From Oopsacas minuta (Eukaryota > Porifera > Hexactinellida > Lyssacinosida > Leucopsacidae), in contig JAKMXF010000321.1 of the NCBI GenBank assembly GCA_024704765.1, forward strand, positions 1,207,716 through 1,271,715: a DNA stretch of 64,000 nucleotides. The letters are read 5' to 3'. This document shows, piece by piece, positions 9,967 to 22,080 of this stretch (its first letter is position 1; every line of letters begins with the position of its first letter). Made by a program: the position numbers and the translations under genes. The notes under the pieces were generated by a model that searched no databases, was not told the origin of the DNA, and worked only from the letters and a program-made list of their open reading frames with translations.

Positions 9967-12900
9967 ATGTATTGCATTACTGTGTGTATGGTGATTGCGG
10001 GATTGATCGCCCTAAGTGCGGGTGAGACAGTCTACCTAAAGGAAACCTTCTCAGAAGGTTGGGAGGACAGATGGGTAAAGAGCACTAAGAAAGGTTCAGA
10101 CGTTGGTGAATGGATCTGGACGGCTGGAAAATATTATGATGATTCAGAAGATAAAGGTGAGTGTTCAGACATAGTAACCCATATCATCTTATACATACAG
10201 TGCTACCCGGATAATCCGCCGCAAAGGGCGTAGCCAAATCTGTGACGGATTATCCAAAATACTTTTGCATATGGATATATTCCTTCTGGCAATCCATGTA
10301 CTCCAAATTCAAGAAAATATCCTGCAATCTACTTTTGAATGGGCTCTACAAAATTCTCGTTGTAATTTCAAATTTTCCTCTTTCTGGCCAAAGATAAATC
10401 CGTTCTTTGTAATTATTTGAAGTCATAAATACTAGTTATATAATATTATGGCAGATATGTCAGTTGGCGGAATAAGTCAATAGTAATATAGTAAAATGAA
10501 TTGGTGCACGGAAATTGTGGATCAACAAACGGTTTGGCGGATTATCCTGGTAGCACTGTCAATCCAAGTATATACACACATTTTCCGGAAAATAGTGCTA
10601 TTTCTGAAATTCGAGAAGATACATACCTAATACAGAAATTACAGTAAAACCTCCAAAAGTGAACACCTCTAAGAAATGGACACTTTTTCTCGGTCCTGAA
10701 TTTTCCCATTCTGTTACAAAATATTTACCCTCCAACTTGTGAACACTTTTGAAAAGTGAAATAACCTGCTGGTGGTGTGTATATAATATCATTCGGCGTA
10801 CAAGATAGAAAATAACTTCCCGAGTATCAATAGTAAATTATCTCAATTAATTGATGTACGTATGTAGAGTACATGTCTAACTTTCGATTGCATCCAGGTC
10901 CAATGCTTGGCATTATTTATATCAGCAAGAATAGAAATATCTCCAGAGACATGTGTAACATCTAATTTTGTTTCATTTGCTAAACTATTCGTTAAGTAAC
11001 AATTAAATCTTGTAGGAATTCAGACTGGAGAAGACGCAAGATTCTATGGAATTTCTGCCGAATTTCCTGATGGAGCTTTCTCCAATGAAGACACAACACT
11101 CGTTATTCAATTTCAAGTGAAACACGAACAGAGTATTGACTGTGGTGGCGGCTATGTTAAACTCTGGCCCTCCACTCTTGTACAGAAGGATATGCACGGA
11201 GACTCTCCTTATAATATCATGTTCGGACCTGACATTTGTGGTCCCAGTACTAAAAAGGTAGCCTTTTAGTTTCAATTAGCTTCCTATCATATATTATATG
11301 ATCGGAATCCTTATACAGTAGACTCCCCCCGAAGGAAAAATAATTTTTTGGGGGTGCTTACATAATTAGAGTAAAAAATCTGAGGTTGAGAAGCCGGACT
11401 AGTAGTTAGGACATATAGTAGTTGTATAGCCATGTGACACGTATCTATTTATCTACTATTTATTTTGCTCTGTCATAAATTACCTGGGAGCAGAGGGATC
11501 GAGTGGATTATGAATAAGGCCACTGTTAGTTCGAAATATGTTTCAGCTCCACCGCCCGCATCTCTATTGGCCACGGCACTAATATTGTCATTATTTCACC
11601 ATTTACTCGATGTATTTAAACTACAAGGTGTATAAACTGGCTAGTGTACAATAGAAGTAATTTAGGATGGATTTGGATTCTCTAAAATCCAAAAAAATCC
11701 ATCAGATCCAAGAAATTTATGAATTCCATGGATTTGATAATGGATTACGGATTGAATTTGGATTATGATTTGTATCCATCCAACAACTCTGCCTGGGAGA
11801 GCTCTAATTAGTTAAGCTCCGTTTGGAACATATTTATGGTGGTTCAAGACAATGGCGCCCCTGAAACACGAAATTCATAAATCGGCGCCAGAATTAGAGT
11901 GAATACGGTATAAACTCCTTATAACGAAGAGATTCTTAACCCTTTATAGCTTGAAAGTGATATATTTTGCTCCGCTTATAACGAAATAATCAGAGGTCCC
12001 TAGCGCTTCTTGTTATAACGAGGGTTTACTGTGTAACCACTTACAAACCATTTCATGCTTAATTGCTCACTATACTTTAGTAAATTATTATTATCCTTTT
12101 TCCGGTTATGTTGAGTGTTATACCACGGCAATTCCAAAAAGCGGACAAAACATATATTCTTCTATCTGGTTGACATCTTCAATGGACCTAGACGGCTAGA
12201 CCCCTAATTCTAAAATGTATATTGGTCATTTCATTCAAATTACATGTGTGTACCCCCCAAATCCACCACTTTATATAATATTTAGCAGATTATATATCCT
12301 CTTATGTCTCTGTTAGGTGCATGTGATATTCAATTACAAAGGAGAGAACTTGTTGATCAAGAAGGAAATCCGGTGTAAGGACGACGTATTTTCTCATGTC
12401 TACACTCTTATACTTAACTCTGACAACACATACGAAGTTAAGATAGACAACTCTAAAGTAGAGAGCGGAAAGCTGGAGGATGACTGGAGTTTCCTTAAGC
12501 CAATGAAAATAAAGGTAATGAATTATTATCATTATTATTTACATATTACAGAGGTATATTTAATAGCTGTTACCCAGGGACTGTAAGAAAATTGGCAGCT
12601 CCTCTAAATTTTTGATAAGATGTTTCAAGGGAATTAATATACTTTGAAGGTATGCGGTAGTAGGATTTCCAGCCCAGGGAGTAGTAGTCCGGGCTGGGAC
12701 AGGCTTTTCGTCCAGGCCGCGGGACGAACTAATAATCACTCCGGCTGCGAAGGCTACATTTCTTAGCCTGAAAATTCTAACTCTCTGAGTATAATCTTGG
12801 CTAGCCTAGTTTATACCCCGGATTAAACTCGGTGGGAGGTTAATCTAGGAAAAAACGAAAACAATATCCAGACTGCAAACTCTATACTATATCCATGGTA

Positions 12901-15637
12901 TCCATTGACATATGCTATTTAAATTCTTGAAGTGAGATTAAGTCTTATTTCTGTGTCATAACTATTATTCTCATCTGGTGATCTCTGAGGGTTCAATATA
13001 TCATAACATCATGTTTTTATGTTAATAGGACCCTGAAGCGAAAAAGCCAGCAAACTGGGATGACAAAAAGAAAATAGACGATCCTTCTGACGAGAAGCCA
13101 GAAGATTGGGATGAGCCAGCTAACATACCAGACCCTGATGCAACTAAGCCAGAGGATTGGGATGATGATACTGACGGAGATTGGGAAGCTCCAATGATTG
13201 ACAACCCTGATTACAAAGGGGAATGGACTCCTAAGCAGATCGATAACCCTAACTATCAAGGAGAGTGGATACACCCTGAAATTGACAATCCTGATTATGA
13301 GCCTGATGAATTCCTATACAAGTATTCAGATTTCGGTTCTATCGGTCTTGATATTTGGCAGGTGAGATTCTTTCTATTGCATTTATCAGATATTCTATTC
13401 AGCTACAATTTTACAATAATATACAAATATATGTTAATAATGAGGTTAACTACGTAACATAAGGCCTTGGCAGTGCAGAAGGCGCTATAATAAATATTGT
13501 GGCCAGGAATGTGTAAGAAGGGTAGTGCGTTTATATGAGGAATTCAATATTTCAGGAACTGTTCATTTTAGCCTTAATAATTGTATTACATGTTTGTAGA
13601 AATAAATGTCATCAATAAAATAAGTAATTTACACAAAATATTTTGATTTCAAATGATAATGTTGCCACTTTCTTAAGTATTTAATTAGAGTGCACCATGG
13701 ATGGTACATTTTAGTGCAGCTCCAATAGGGAGATGCCCTAAGCAGTGGTTCCCAACCTTTTACCCCGGTAACTCCTAATACTTAAAATTGAGGGGATTCG
13801 ACCCCTTGTCCTTATTGACTCTTTACTTCCCTTTAGGACACAGTTTCCTGGGCCATGGGCCACTATATTTGTGGCTCAATACTGCAATATTTGGGATATC
13901 TTTACTGAAAATTAATACTCCATATGATAAACATGTGGATTCTTATATAATCACGATCACTATCAATAATTATATGATCAAGTCAAAGTATATGACACAA
14001 CGAATTTTGTCAAGAAATTATGTGTACCATTCAACAAGCTGAGACCCAGTATATATATGCCAACCATCTAGGAATCTTTCCCTTTATTCATAACTCCATG
14101 GATTCATCCAAAATGTCCGGGGATTTCGCTTCGAGCAGGTTTATTATGTTCCAAGATCATAAAACAATAATCAATCATTATTGAACCAATTCTACACGTT
14201 CTAGTTTGTAATCAGACTAATCACCATAATTTCTTTGTCCACCAGGTAATGTCCCACTATAATATTGTGGATGACTCCGTCCAGTAATTAATGTTACAAA
14301 AGTTGAGAAGGTATGCCTTCAGTAGTGGGTCTAAATAGTTTCCATAGGGCCTAGGTCCCAGGTATGTACGCTCGCAATGCTCCTACGCCTCCTAGAATTT
14401 TCCTAGAATATATATATACACTGTAAGTGCATAAGTCTATCATATGACTCCTAAGGAATGCAATGGCGACCCCGAGGTTGGGAACCACTGCCCTAATGGT
14501 ATGGAAGATGTGCGACGTCCTTCCGTCCGCTCGGTCGTGCGAAATCTAGCACTTCGATCTACATGAAATTGGTACACATATACATTTTGTGCTGGTAATT
14601 TGCACTTTGGGTGTGATTATTAATATCTTCACACCTTTCTATGTAAAATTCAAGCTAGCTAGAGATCGGTTTCAACTTGTTGTCAGGCATAAATGAGTGT
14701 TTAGAGTCCGATTTTGAGATTTTGAGAGCCTGAAAGTTACAAAATCACAGATTTATCATATGATTAATCATATTTCACAGCTTTAGGTTTCACTTCAATT
14801 GATATTAATAATTTGGTTTTAATGACTAATCAGATAGATCATTAGTAAGAAACATGACCCAGAGGCCTGAACTGCACTCCCAGTCTATCGCCTGGATATT
14901 TTGTCAATATTTGCATATAACATTCCAACCCTATGTTATAGTCTTATAACCTATTCAATATGTTGTCATAAACTTACATTACATTTTGATGGGTTATTCT
15001 GACCATTGCATTAGAACGTAATTTCAATGTTACCATATATGGATGTACTTATATGCAAATTTCGTCATTATGTTCAGAGATTACCCATCAAAATGTATTG
15101 CAAGCCCCAGTGGCGCCTGCCCTGTATTGTTAGGGCATGGAAACTCGGGCATACACGGGCGGTATAGGTCAGTGGTCCATAATATCAGAGGTTAATATTT
15201 TTTAGGATTCTACTGCAATCCCTTTCATCCATCAATCTATTTTTACTTACCTCATTCATATATAGGTTAAATCTGGTTCGATATTTGACAATGTCCTGGT
15301 GACCGATAGTCCAGAATTAGCTGAAGAGTTCTATAAGGAAACTTTCGAAAAATTGTCTAAGGGAGAAAAGGCAATGAAAGATAAACATGATGAAGAAGAA
15401 GCAGCCAGCAGGAAGCAAGCAGAAGAGATGAGGAAATCTGAGGAAGTTGACGATGATACAGATACGGATGCCACTGATTCTGATACAGATACTGACAGAA
15501 TTACAGATGATGATACTTCAGGTACAGATCCTGATACTGATTCTGATGTTGATAGGATAACAGATGACGATACATCAGGTACAGATCCTGATACTGATTC
15601 TGATGTAGAACAGACAAGAGAGAAAGACGAATTTTGA
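9967..15637 (+). CDS. CALR: Calreticulin, five exons, KDEF C-terminus
   Basis: Exons are 9967-10156, 11016-11257, 12317-12514, 13029-13361 and 15266-15637. All borders are GT/AG with consistent phase, giving 444 residues. The order is a signal peptide (MYCITVCMVIAGLIALSAG), the N-domain (YVKLWPSTL, FGPDICGPSTKK, IRCKDD with the conserved cysteines), and a P-domain with three type-1 (DPxxxKPxxWD) and three type-2 (IDNPxYxGEW) repeats. The end of the globular domain (GLDIWQVKSGSIFDN) and an acidic C-domain follow. Calreticulin is the ER-lumen lectin chaperone for monoglucosylated glycoproteins and a Ca2+ buffer. The C-domain is unusual: it holds two near-identical copies of DRITDDDTSGTDPDTDSDV, so it is Asp/Thr/Ser-rich rather than Glu-rich. 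The protein ends KDEF instead of KDEL. Introns 1 and 4 carry mobile elements. Confidence 0.97.
10198..10558. mobile_element. pogo-like MITE in calreticulin intron 1
   Basis: The left end CAGTGCTACCCGGATAATCC and the right end (GGATTATCCTGGTAGCACTG, 10539-10558) are inverted copies differing by one base. The left flank is TA and the right flank TC, so the target duplication is imperfect. There is no coding capacity. Orientation and splice sites of the gene are unaffected. Confidence 0.7.
13690..14830. repeat. Interspersed repeat A, copy 1 (interrupted by the hAT element)
   Basis: The parts before and after the hAT insertion (tttagtgcagctcc..., gatgtgcgac...ccttccgtcc..., cagatttatcatatgatta) match 33565-33915 over several hundred bases with scattered differences. 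A shorter diverged copy lies at about 42130-42310. The family is unidentified and probably non-coding. Confidence 0.7.
13743..14490. mobile_element. Non-autonomous hAT element in calreticulin intron 4
   Basis: The left end is CAGTGGTTCCCAACCTTTTA and the right end is its inverse, GGTTGGGAACCACTG. The flanks are ccctaag and ccctaatg, a slightly damaged 8-bp duplication. The element sits inside another repeat, whose uninterrupted copy at about 33560-33900 reads straight through as gatgccctatggtatgg. That gives an empty site and confirms the borders. Frames inside (for example 13788-14042) are not genes. Confidence 0.85.
14975..15105. repeat. Short inverted repeat, relative of the foldback family
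   Basis: TTACATTTTGATGGGTTA and TACCCATCAAAATGTATTG face each other around about 75 bases that include 'accatatatgg'. The same ATTTTGATATGATAT/ATATCAAAATGTATTA theme forms the centre of the longer foldback elements elsewhere in the window. Confidence 0.5.
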
Positions 15638-17576
15638 TCATTTCGTTCGCATTAGAATTAATAGCTTATTACTGTAGAGAAATTGTGTGTAGTCCTAGTT
15701 ATATAGATTATATTTTAGCTTCTGGATGTTACACCTGTGTTATAGTAATCTATGTGTTAATTTAGTTATATTTCATTAGCCATTAACTAAACATTGATCA
15801 CGTAAGTAATATTTGGGAAATCAAGCAATCGCATTTGCAGAATCTGATTAAATACGCTTAACTGGTATACAGCAAAAACCTCCATTATAGTCAGGTCGTT
15901 AAAAGGGTTTTAGCCCGTCACTTTTAGGTAAAATGGGAAATGGAGTCCATAGAATATTTTTTGTCTGATACATCATCTTGATGATCTGAGTCTGAATCAG
16001 TTGGGTGACCCTTGTCCCCTTGAGGGTCTGTTTATAAGTTGCCACTTATGAACACATTTTGTAGATGTTAAAATGCTTATAATTCATTCAGTTTAAAACT
16101 TAAATCGAACGAATTTCTACCCGTAATAATTCTATTCAGTGAAAGATTTTCCGTCGTTCGAGTGGTCACTCGAATATATTTGGGAATATTTTTCCTTAGC
16201 AACGCAGGAATGTTCCAACATTCCATTCTCAAATTTCCCCTAACTCCATCGATTGACCCCTCGTTCGACCCCACTAGGCGAGTTGTGTCTAGCTATGCAC
16301 ATATCGACCTTCTAAATGATATTTAAACACGATTTTACGGGATCGTCCCCATGGCCTAATTACAGGATTGAATTGACGATTTGACGTTGGATGTGTCGTT
16401 ACTAGACAAGTTATATTAACAAATTCTTCAGGACCTTAACAATAAAACTTGGTTAAATACCATTTTTGCAATTATAGTGAAAATTTCTCACAAAAACGGA
16501 CGATGACATTATGTATCTGTAAGAAATATGTGAAAACTTGACAAGAAATTATTAGACCGCGGGGGATGAGCCCTTAAAATCTTGTTTAAAATAATTTAGA
16601 GGGTCGATATGTGTAAAACTAGACTCAACGAGCCTAGAGGCGTCGAATAAGCGGTCACTTGATTGGGTTAGGACAAAATTTGAGAATGGGGATGTGGCGA
16701 CATTCTTGTGTTACTAGTGAAAAAAATTGCCCGATTGCCAAAACATATTCGGGTGACCACTCAAATGACGTGAAATATTTGCTGGTTAGGAAAGTCGACA
16801 CCAAATTCGTTTCTATTCAAACTTGATGAGTTTTATGCATTTAAAACCTTCAAAATGTATCCAATAGTGGCAGATAAAACTGAGTGTGCATCACACTCCT
16901 GAACTTCGATGAAATGGGCCCCCCTTCTAGTAGGTTCAAGTACGCCCAAGTCCGCAACTAGGTACCAAATTTGGTGCTTTTACCCGCTTGTTTAAACACA
17001 AGACCTAAACATTCCAAATCTGCAAAAAAATCGCAAAGTCATGCCATGGACCTAATTTGCTGGATTAATATGGATTACTTCTCATTAAGGAACATCAAGG
17101 AACACCAATTAGAAACAATTTTCAGTAATCCCCAAAGTATTCCGTAATTGAAGGTATTAATGAGTTTCAGTTGCAGGCAGGATAAATTAGAAATTTCAAT
17201 AGTAAGGAATGTAAGGTTGATGTATACTTGTAAAACATAAATAGGTGAATAACTCAATAATCAGTATAAAGTAGAACCTAGTTAAGAGCTGAAAATTTGT
17301 AAACAGGTTTATAATGACGTATAAATTTGTTTGTATCAATTTATTCAACATTCAAATTGAAGAATCCAGATTTGACGTCATCGATTGCATAAATATATAT
17401 ATTTCAAAAAGGTGTTAAAATTAATTGGTTCAATAATCTGTAATAATGTGACCGTCTTGCATGATCCCAATGCGTAGAGATCACCTATTTCTAATAACAT
17501 GTCAGTTACTTTATTCTGCAATACTCCACTAACTCATGTGTGATGTTTTAGATTTAGCTCTAACTATTGAGGAGAT
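15638..17576. other. Intergenic between calreticulin and the VIP36-type gene
   Basis: AT-rich, without a recognisable gene or repeat border. The frames at 16077-16274 and 17075-17257 have no recognisable domain. Confidence 0.5.
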
Positions 17577-20500
17577 ATGAAGATGTTGTGTTTCGTGTTC
17601 ATAATTTTGTCTTTGTTTTACTCACAAGTACTAACTGAGAGAGAGACAGAAATGAAAGATTTCCCAACATTCTTTAGGAAAGAACATTCACTTGTCCGTC
17701 CTTACCAGGGCAGAGGAATGCAAGTAGCTAACTGGGACTACACCGGAACAACTCTTATAACGAATGATTTTGTGAGATTGACACCTGATAGGCAAGGCAG
17801 AAGAGGTACAAGATTATCAATTCCATATTTTGAGGTTATCTCACTAGTGAACCTATAGCCTAGTTACTTTAGTTATCAGTTGTATCCGCTGTGTATACAT
17901 GCACGCTATTACATCACTATACATACTTACCAACTCCTTGTAACTGTTTACCTGGGGATTTATCTAGAAATCCGTGGACTTCTAATTTTCTATTCAAATA
18001 ATACTATTTTTCCCCTTTTTTATGATAAAAATGCCAGAAATATCCTATATTTTTTGTGATAATCTAAGGATCCCTATATGGTTGGCTAATATGATTATAT
18101 GAGTTGATAAGTAATCCTTAAATGTATTTGAATCGATTTTTTTAATAGAAATATCCAGAAACAAGACAGTACTGCAATATTATCTATTCCTGTGTAATGT
18201 GTATGTAGATACAGCTCAGCCATGTATTTACCTATTACAATCAGGGTCGCAATCGGTCGCTTTTTGCGATCCCCCACAGGACCAAAAACTTGTTCAGAAT
18301 ACCGACACTTCATATTAAAAGAGCTTGATTTAATGCAAATCCTATGGGGAATGAATTTAGTTGGACCATCGAATGGGTTCATATTAAGCGACCCTGACTT
18401 TGTGTTTGTAGATGATCCCATTGCAATTTGTACATGAATTCTCACATATTTTCTTTCTTAATACAGCTTTGAAAATATGTGTCTTTACATCGAGATGGCC
18501 TAGAACCACATCCAACGTGCTGCCATTGATAACACCTCTAGTCACAGCCTAAATTGTATTATATTTACATTTTTGATAATCATCATAAACATATAGTAAT
18601 TGTTCCCGCTAATTTACGGGTAGCGAGGGATCTGGTACACAAGGGCATACGAATAGATGAGGCCGGTGTGCCATGACCCCAACACTCTACTGGAGATCAG
18701 ACAATGGACCAATTACTTTGTAAAGTATTCAAATATAAACAAGTACAAGTACAAGTACAAGTATATTTCACAATCGTAGATATTTGTTGGATTTAATATT
18801 AAAGCACAAAAGATAGGTAAATACATGCGTGAAACTATTTCTTAAGCTGTATCTATCTACATACACACTAAACAGGAATACAAAGTTTTACAGTCTAATC
18901 ATACAAAATTCTAAAATATTTATTTAGGAAAAAAAGAGTATAACGAATATTACCAGATAAACCGATAGTTAATGTGTTTATTTTCCTAAAAACTCATACG
19001 TTGATTGAAATATAAAATTATTATGACTTCGTTTATTTGAGATATAAAATGAAGGAATAATAAAATTACAATCTTCCTCCTAGGTTGCCAATTACAAAAG
19101 TCCTAGCAACCTAGGTTGCTGGAAATTTTTCCGCTTATAGAGACTCCCCTTTTATAGATACCCCACTTATAGAGGCGGCACTGTAATCAATTATAACTCG
19201 AGAATTGTTAAAATTATGGTAAAATCAGGATAGCCAATTTAGAGTATATGCCCAGGGCGCAGCTAGGGTCGCACGGCAAAGTACAAAGTAGTGGGCAGAG
19301 GTGCGGAATGTGCCGCAGCTTGGTTATGCCTCTGTATATGCCTAACTTCCCATATCCTTGTAATACATTTTGATATGATATCTTATACCAATGTGATGAT
19401 GCCCGTATATCGTCATTTTCAAGATTCGAAATATTCTTCAATTATTTCATATCAAAATGTATTACAAGTGTATGGGAAGTTAGGCATATACAGAGGCGTA
19501 ACCAAGCTGCGGCACATTCCACACCTCTGCCCACTACTTTGTACTTTGCCGTGCGACCCTAGCTGCGCCCTGGGCATATACTCTAAATTGGCTATTCTGA
19601 TTTTATCATAATTTGAATGATTCTCGAGTTACAATTGAATAATCATAAAATTCGTCATCCATGGTATCTACCGTAACTCAACAACGAAACAACTTTTGAA
19701 TGACAAATTTTTGACATTTTGTATAAAAGTATCTATAGATTATTCATATATTCTCTTTGAGATGATAAATGCGATATTTAACGTTCTATAAGGTATCAAA
19801 GAATAAATGCTTTACATTTTGACACACTTCATAAATTTTTTAGAATATATCGGCATAAATTTGATATTCTACAGAAATGTAATACATTTATTCAGGCAAA
19901 ATGCACTGTTTCCACAATGAAGAAACCATGTTTATAAATCCTTTCAGCTAATACGCATCCCTGGTCCAAAATTAAGAGTTACTGTTAGGCCTTATGTGTA
20001 TTCGGCCAGGCTCCAAATATTATTTGACAGTTTATTTCCTTAATAAATATATTATGCAGTACATCATCAATTATTTTGTAATCAACTGTTTCCAGGTTCG
20101 ATTTGGAATATTATACCTGTCACTTACAAGGATTGGGAGGTACACATACAAATCCATATACATGGATCTGGACGTACTCTATTCGGAGACGGATTAGCTT
20201 TCTGGTACACAAAGGAAAAGAGTCAAGAAGGGGGCTTGTTTGGCTCTAAAGACTACTTTTCTGGAGTGGGAATATTCTTTGACACATTTCAGAACAACGT
20301 TTACTCTAATCAGGTCTAAGCAACTGAGTTGATTATTTGTTCCAAGATTCAACCGAATATCAGTATTCGATATTTGTGGACAAAACCGAAAATTTACAGT
20401 AGTATTCGGTTGATACATGTTGCTAGGCCCAGTCTCTCCGTTCGCCAAATCCTGGCGCCGCCCCTGCTCACACCATTGAAATTTACCTCAATAAGTGGGG

Positions 20501-21557
20501 GAATTCTACGAAAAAATCAATGTTTGTGGTAAATTTGGAAAAAAACATATTTATCGCTATGATGAATTGAAATTTTTGGGTTTTTCAGAAGAATATTTCT
20601 TACAAATTTGTATATTCAACGAATAACCTTAGAGCACATTTATTAATAAAACATATCGTTGAAATAATAGTCATTGGAGGAAGTGGCTGTACTTATTCAC
20701 TCCAAAATCTCTGGTTATAGGATATTTACATTTGAAATTATAAATCAGTGGATTCGCCAGACCGACTTCCCCACTCATAGAGTTTCTATTGTGTTGGGTT
20801 GAGTTACAGAATATTATTTGAGATGTCATTCGGTTGGAATGCTATTCATAAATAACTTATATAGGATTTGTGCGGTTTCAACCTTAACTTTGTTCTATTC
20901 ATTTTACGTAATTTAATATTTATTTATTAGTTTAATATTCTTGTTAGGAATTCCCTTATATAAGTGCTTCAGTATTTAACGGCAGCTCGAAATATGATTC
21001 TCACTTAGACGGAAGAGATTCAATGCTAGCTGGATGCCACTGTAAGCTACGTGGCAAAGATTCAGTTATCTTCTCTATTTCATATATAGCCGATCAGCTA
21101 GCTCTTAGCTATGATTTAGATGGGAGTGACAACTGGAAAATGTGTTTCTATCAACAGGATATTTCACTACCTACAGGTATCATTAATAGAGTTAAAGAAT
21201 AATTCTGTACGTGTTGTATGTTATTAGTATTATTATACAGGATATTTCTTTGGAGTTTCCAGTGCTACGGGTGACCTAGCAGATAATCATGACGTCATAT
21301 CTATTAAATCCTATGAAGTAGACGCTACTTCCTTGAATATAGAAACGCCTTCAATCCCAGCTGACGAAATTGTCCCTTCAGCTAAGCAAAATAGAAATAG
21401 GCCTAAGTTTAATACGTCAGAGACTCTATTCTCCTCGCGGACATACAAAATATTCACATTTCTTGCTCTATTCTTATTGATTATCGCTATTGGAACAGTA
21501 ATTACTTATATTTGGTATCAGAGAGCACGTAGCAATAAAAACAAGCGTTTGTTCTAG
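17577..21557 (+). CDS. LMAN2: VIP36-type L-type lectin (LMAN2/LMAN2L-like), four exons
   Basis: Exons are 17577-17805, 20096-20313, 20948-21176 and 21241-21557 (GT/AG borders, consistent phases, 330 residues). The protein has a signal peptide (MKMLCFVFIILSLFYSQVL), then the L-type lectin domain: EHSLVRPYQGRG, RLTPDRQGRRGSIWN (restored only with the donor at 17806), FGDGLAFWYT, GIFFDTFQN, EFPYISASVFNGS, then TGYFFGVSSATGDLADNHD. A stalk, one transmembrane segment (FLALFLLIIAIGTVITYIWY) and a basic cytosolic tail ending KNKRLF follow. VIP36/VIPL bind high-mannose glycans with Ca2+ and cycle in the early secretory pathway. The D of FGDGLAF and the N of VFNGS are kept. The sugar-binding His expected in a YDHxxDG motif appears as YDSHLDG, so it is shifted by one place. 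Intron 1 (2.3 kb) carries a long foldback element. Confidence 0.93.
19185..19643. repeat. Long foldback element (about 0.2-kb arms) in VIP36 intron 1
   Basis: Arms 19185-19382 and 19440-19643 are near-perfect inverse copies. Both contain tactttgccgtgcgacccta and its complement, and meet at a short centre with ATTTTGATATGATAT / ATATCAAAATGTATTA. A transcript crossing it would form a long hairpin. Frames on the two strands (19214-19441 and 19291-19611) mirror each other for this reason and are not genes. Confidence 0.85.
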
Positions 21558-21604
21558 AATATTCTAGAGAATTGAATTAGATTGTATAAAGCTATGAATG
21601 TTAG

Positions 21605-21610
21605 AATAAA
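21605..21610 (+). terminator. Poly(A) signal of the VIP36-type gene
   Basis: AATAAA 48 bases past the stop codon, in AT-rich sequence. Confidence 0.6.
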
Positions 21611-21739
21611 ATTTATTGTCTATTATTAATATCAAATTTATTATTTGTTAATAACCACATATATATGATTACATATACATTCAGATACGTGTTCAGGTAG
21701 TATTGTATAGTAGGCTTAGTAAGCTCAGATCAGGGTCAA

Positions 21740-22075
21740 ATGGCTCTTTCAACATTCTTAGGCCTTGGCACTCTGTTTTGAAGAACCTCCGATAAATTTT
21801 AAACCCGATCTAATAATTGAGAAGGCTGACTACATCATGGTGATTAGAGTGCTACACTCATTTGGTGCTGACAGCAAAGCTATTTATAACAAACCAAAGT
21901 ACAAATTGACTCCAAAAATGGAGGAAGAGCTGAAGAAAGTCAGGAAGTTCAATGGTTGGAATGGTGTGTCAGAGTTATCTGAGAGAATTATCAGATGTTG
22001 ACGACAGAAACATCGCTGCCCTTGAGGAATTTCAACATACAATTTCTAGTTGGAATATTGGTTACATTGGGTGCT
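21740..22075 (+). pseudogene. Decayed paralogue of the LRRK-like gene's 5' region
   Basis: An ATG at 21740 reads MALSTFLGLGTLF and stops. One base over, the frame continues FEEPPINFKPDLIIEKADY...VIRVLHSFGADS...LTPKMEEELKK to 22001. A further shift gives ELSDVDDRNIAALEEFQ up to about 22075. The start matches MSIISFLGLGSVF of the gene at 31976. The VIRVLHSFGADS...TPKMEEELKK part resembles VISVLLCFQADR...TPIEDEFRKQ in the same exon, with the ankyrin-like stretch between them missing. Two frame breaks and the deletion argue for a pseudogene. A small spliced gene cannot be fully excluded. Confidence 0.55.
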
Positions 22076-22080
22076 AAGTA

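Noticed and set aside
13017-13274. Minus-strand frames within calreticulin exon 4
   Set aside because: They arise from the repetitive P-domain codons read backwards.
13788-14042. 84-codon plus-strand frame
   Set aside because: It lies wholly inside a non-coding hAT MITE.
18095-18445. Overlapping frames in VIP36 intron 1
   Set aside because: No domain or splice support; probably chance.
19214-19611. Two similar frames on opposite strands
   Set aside because: They are the two arms of a foldback element.
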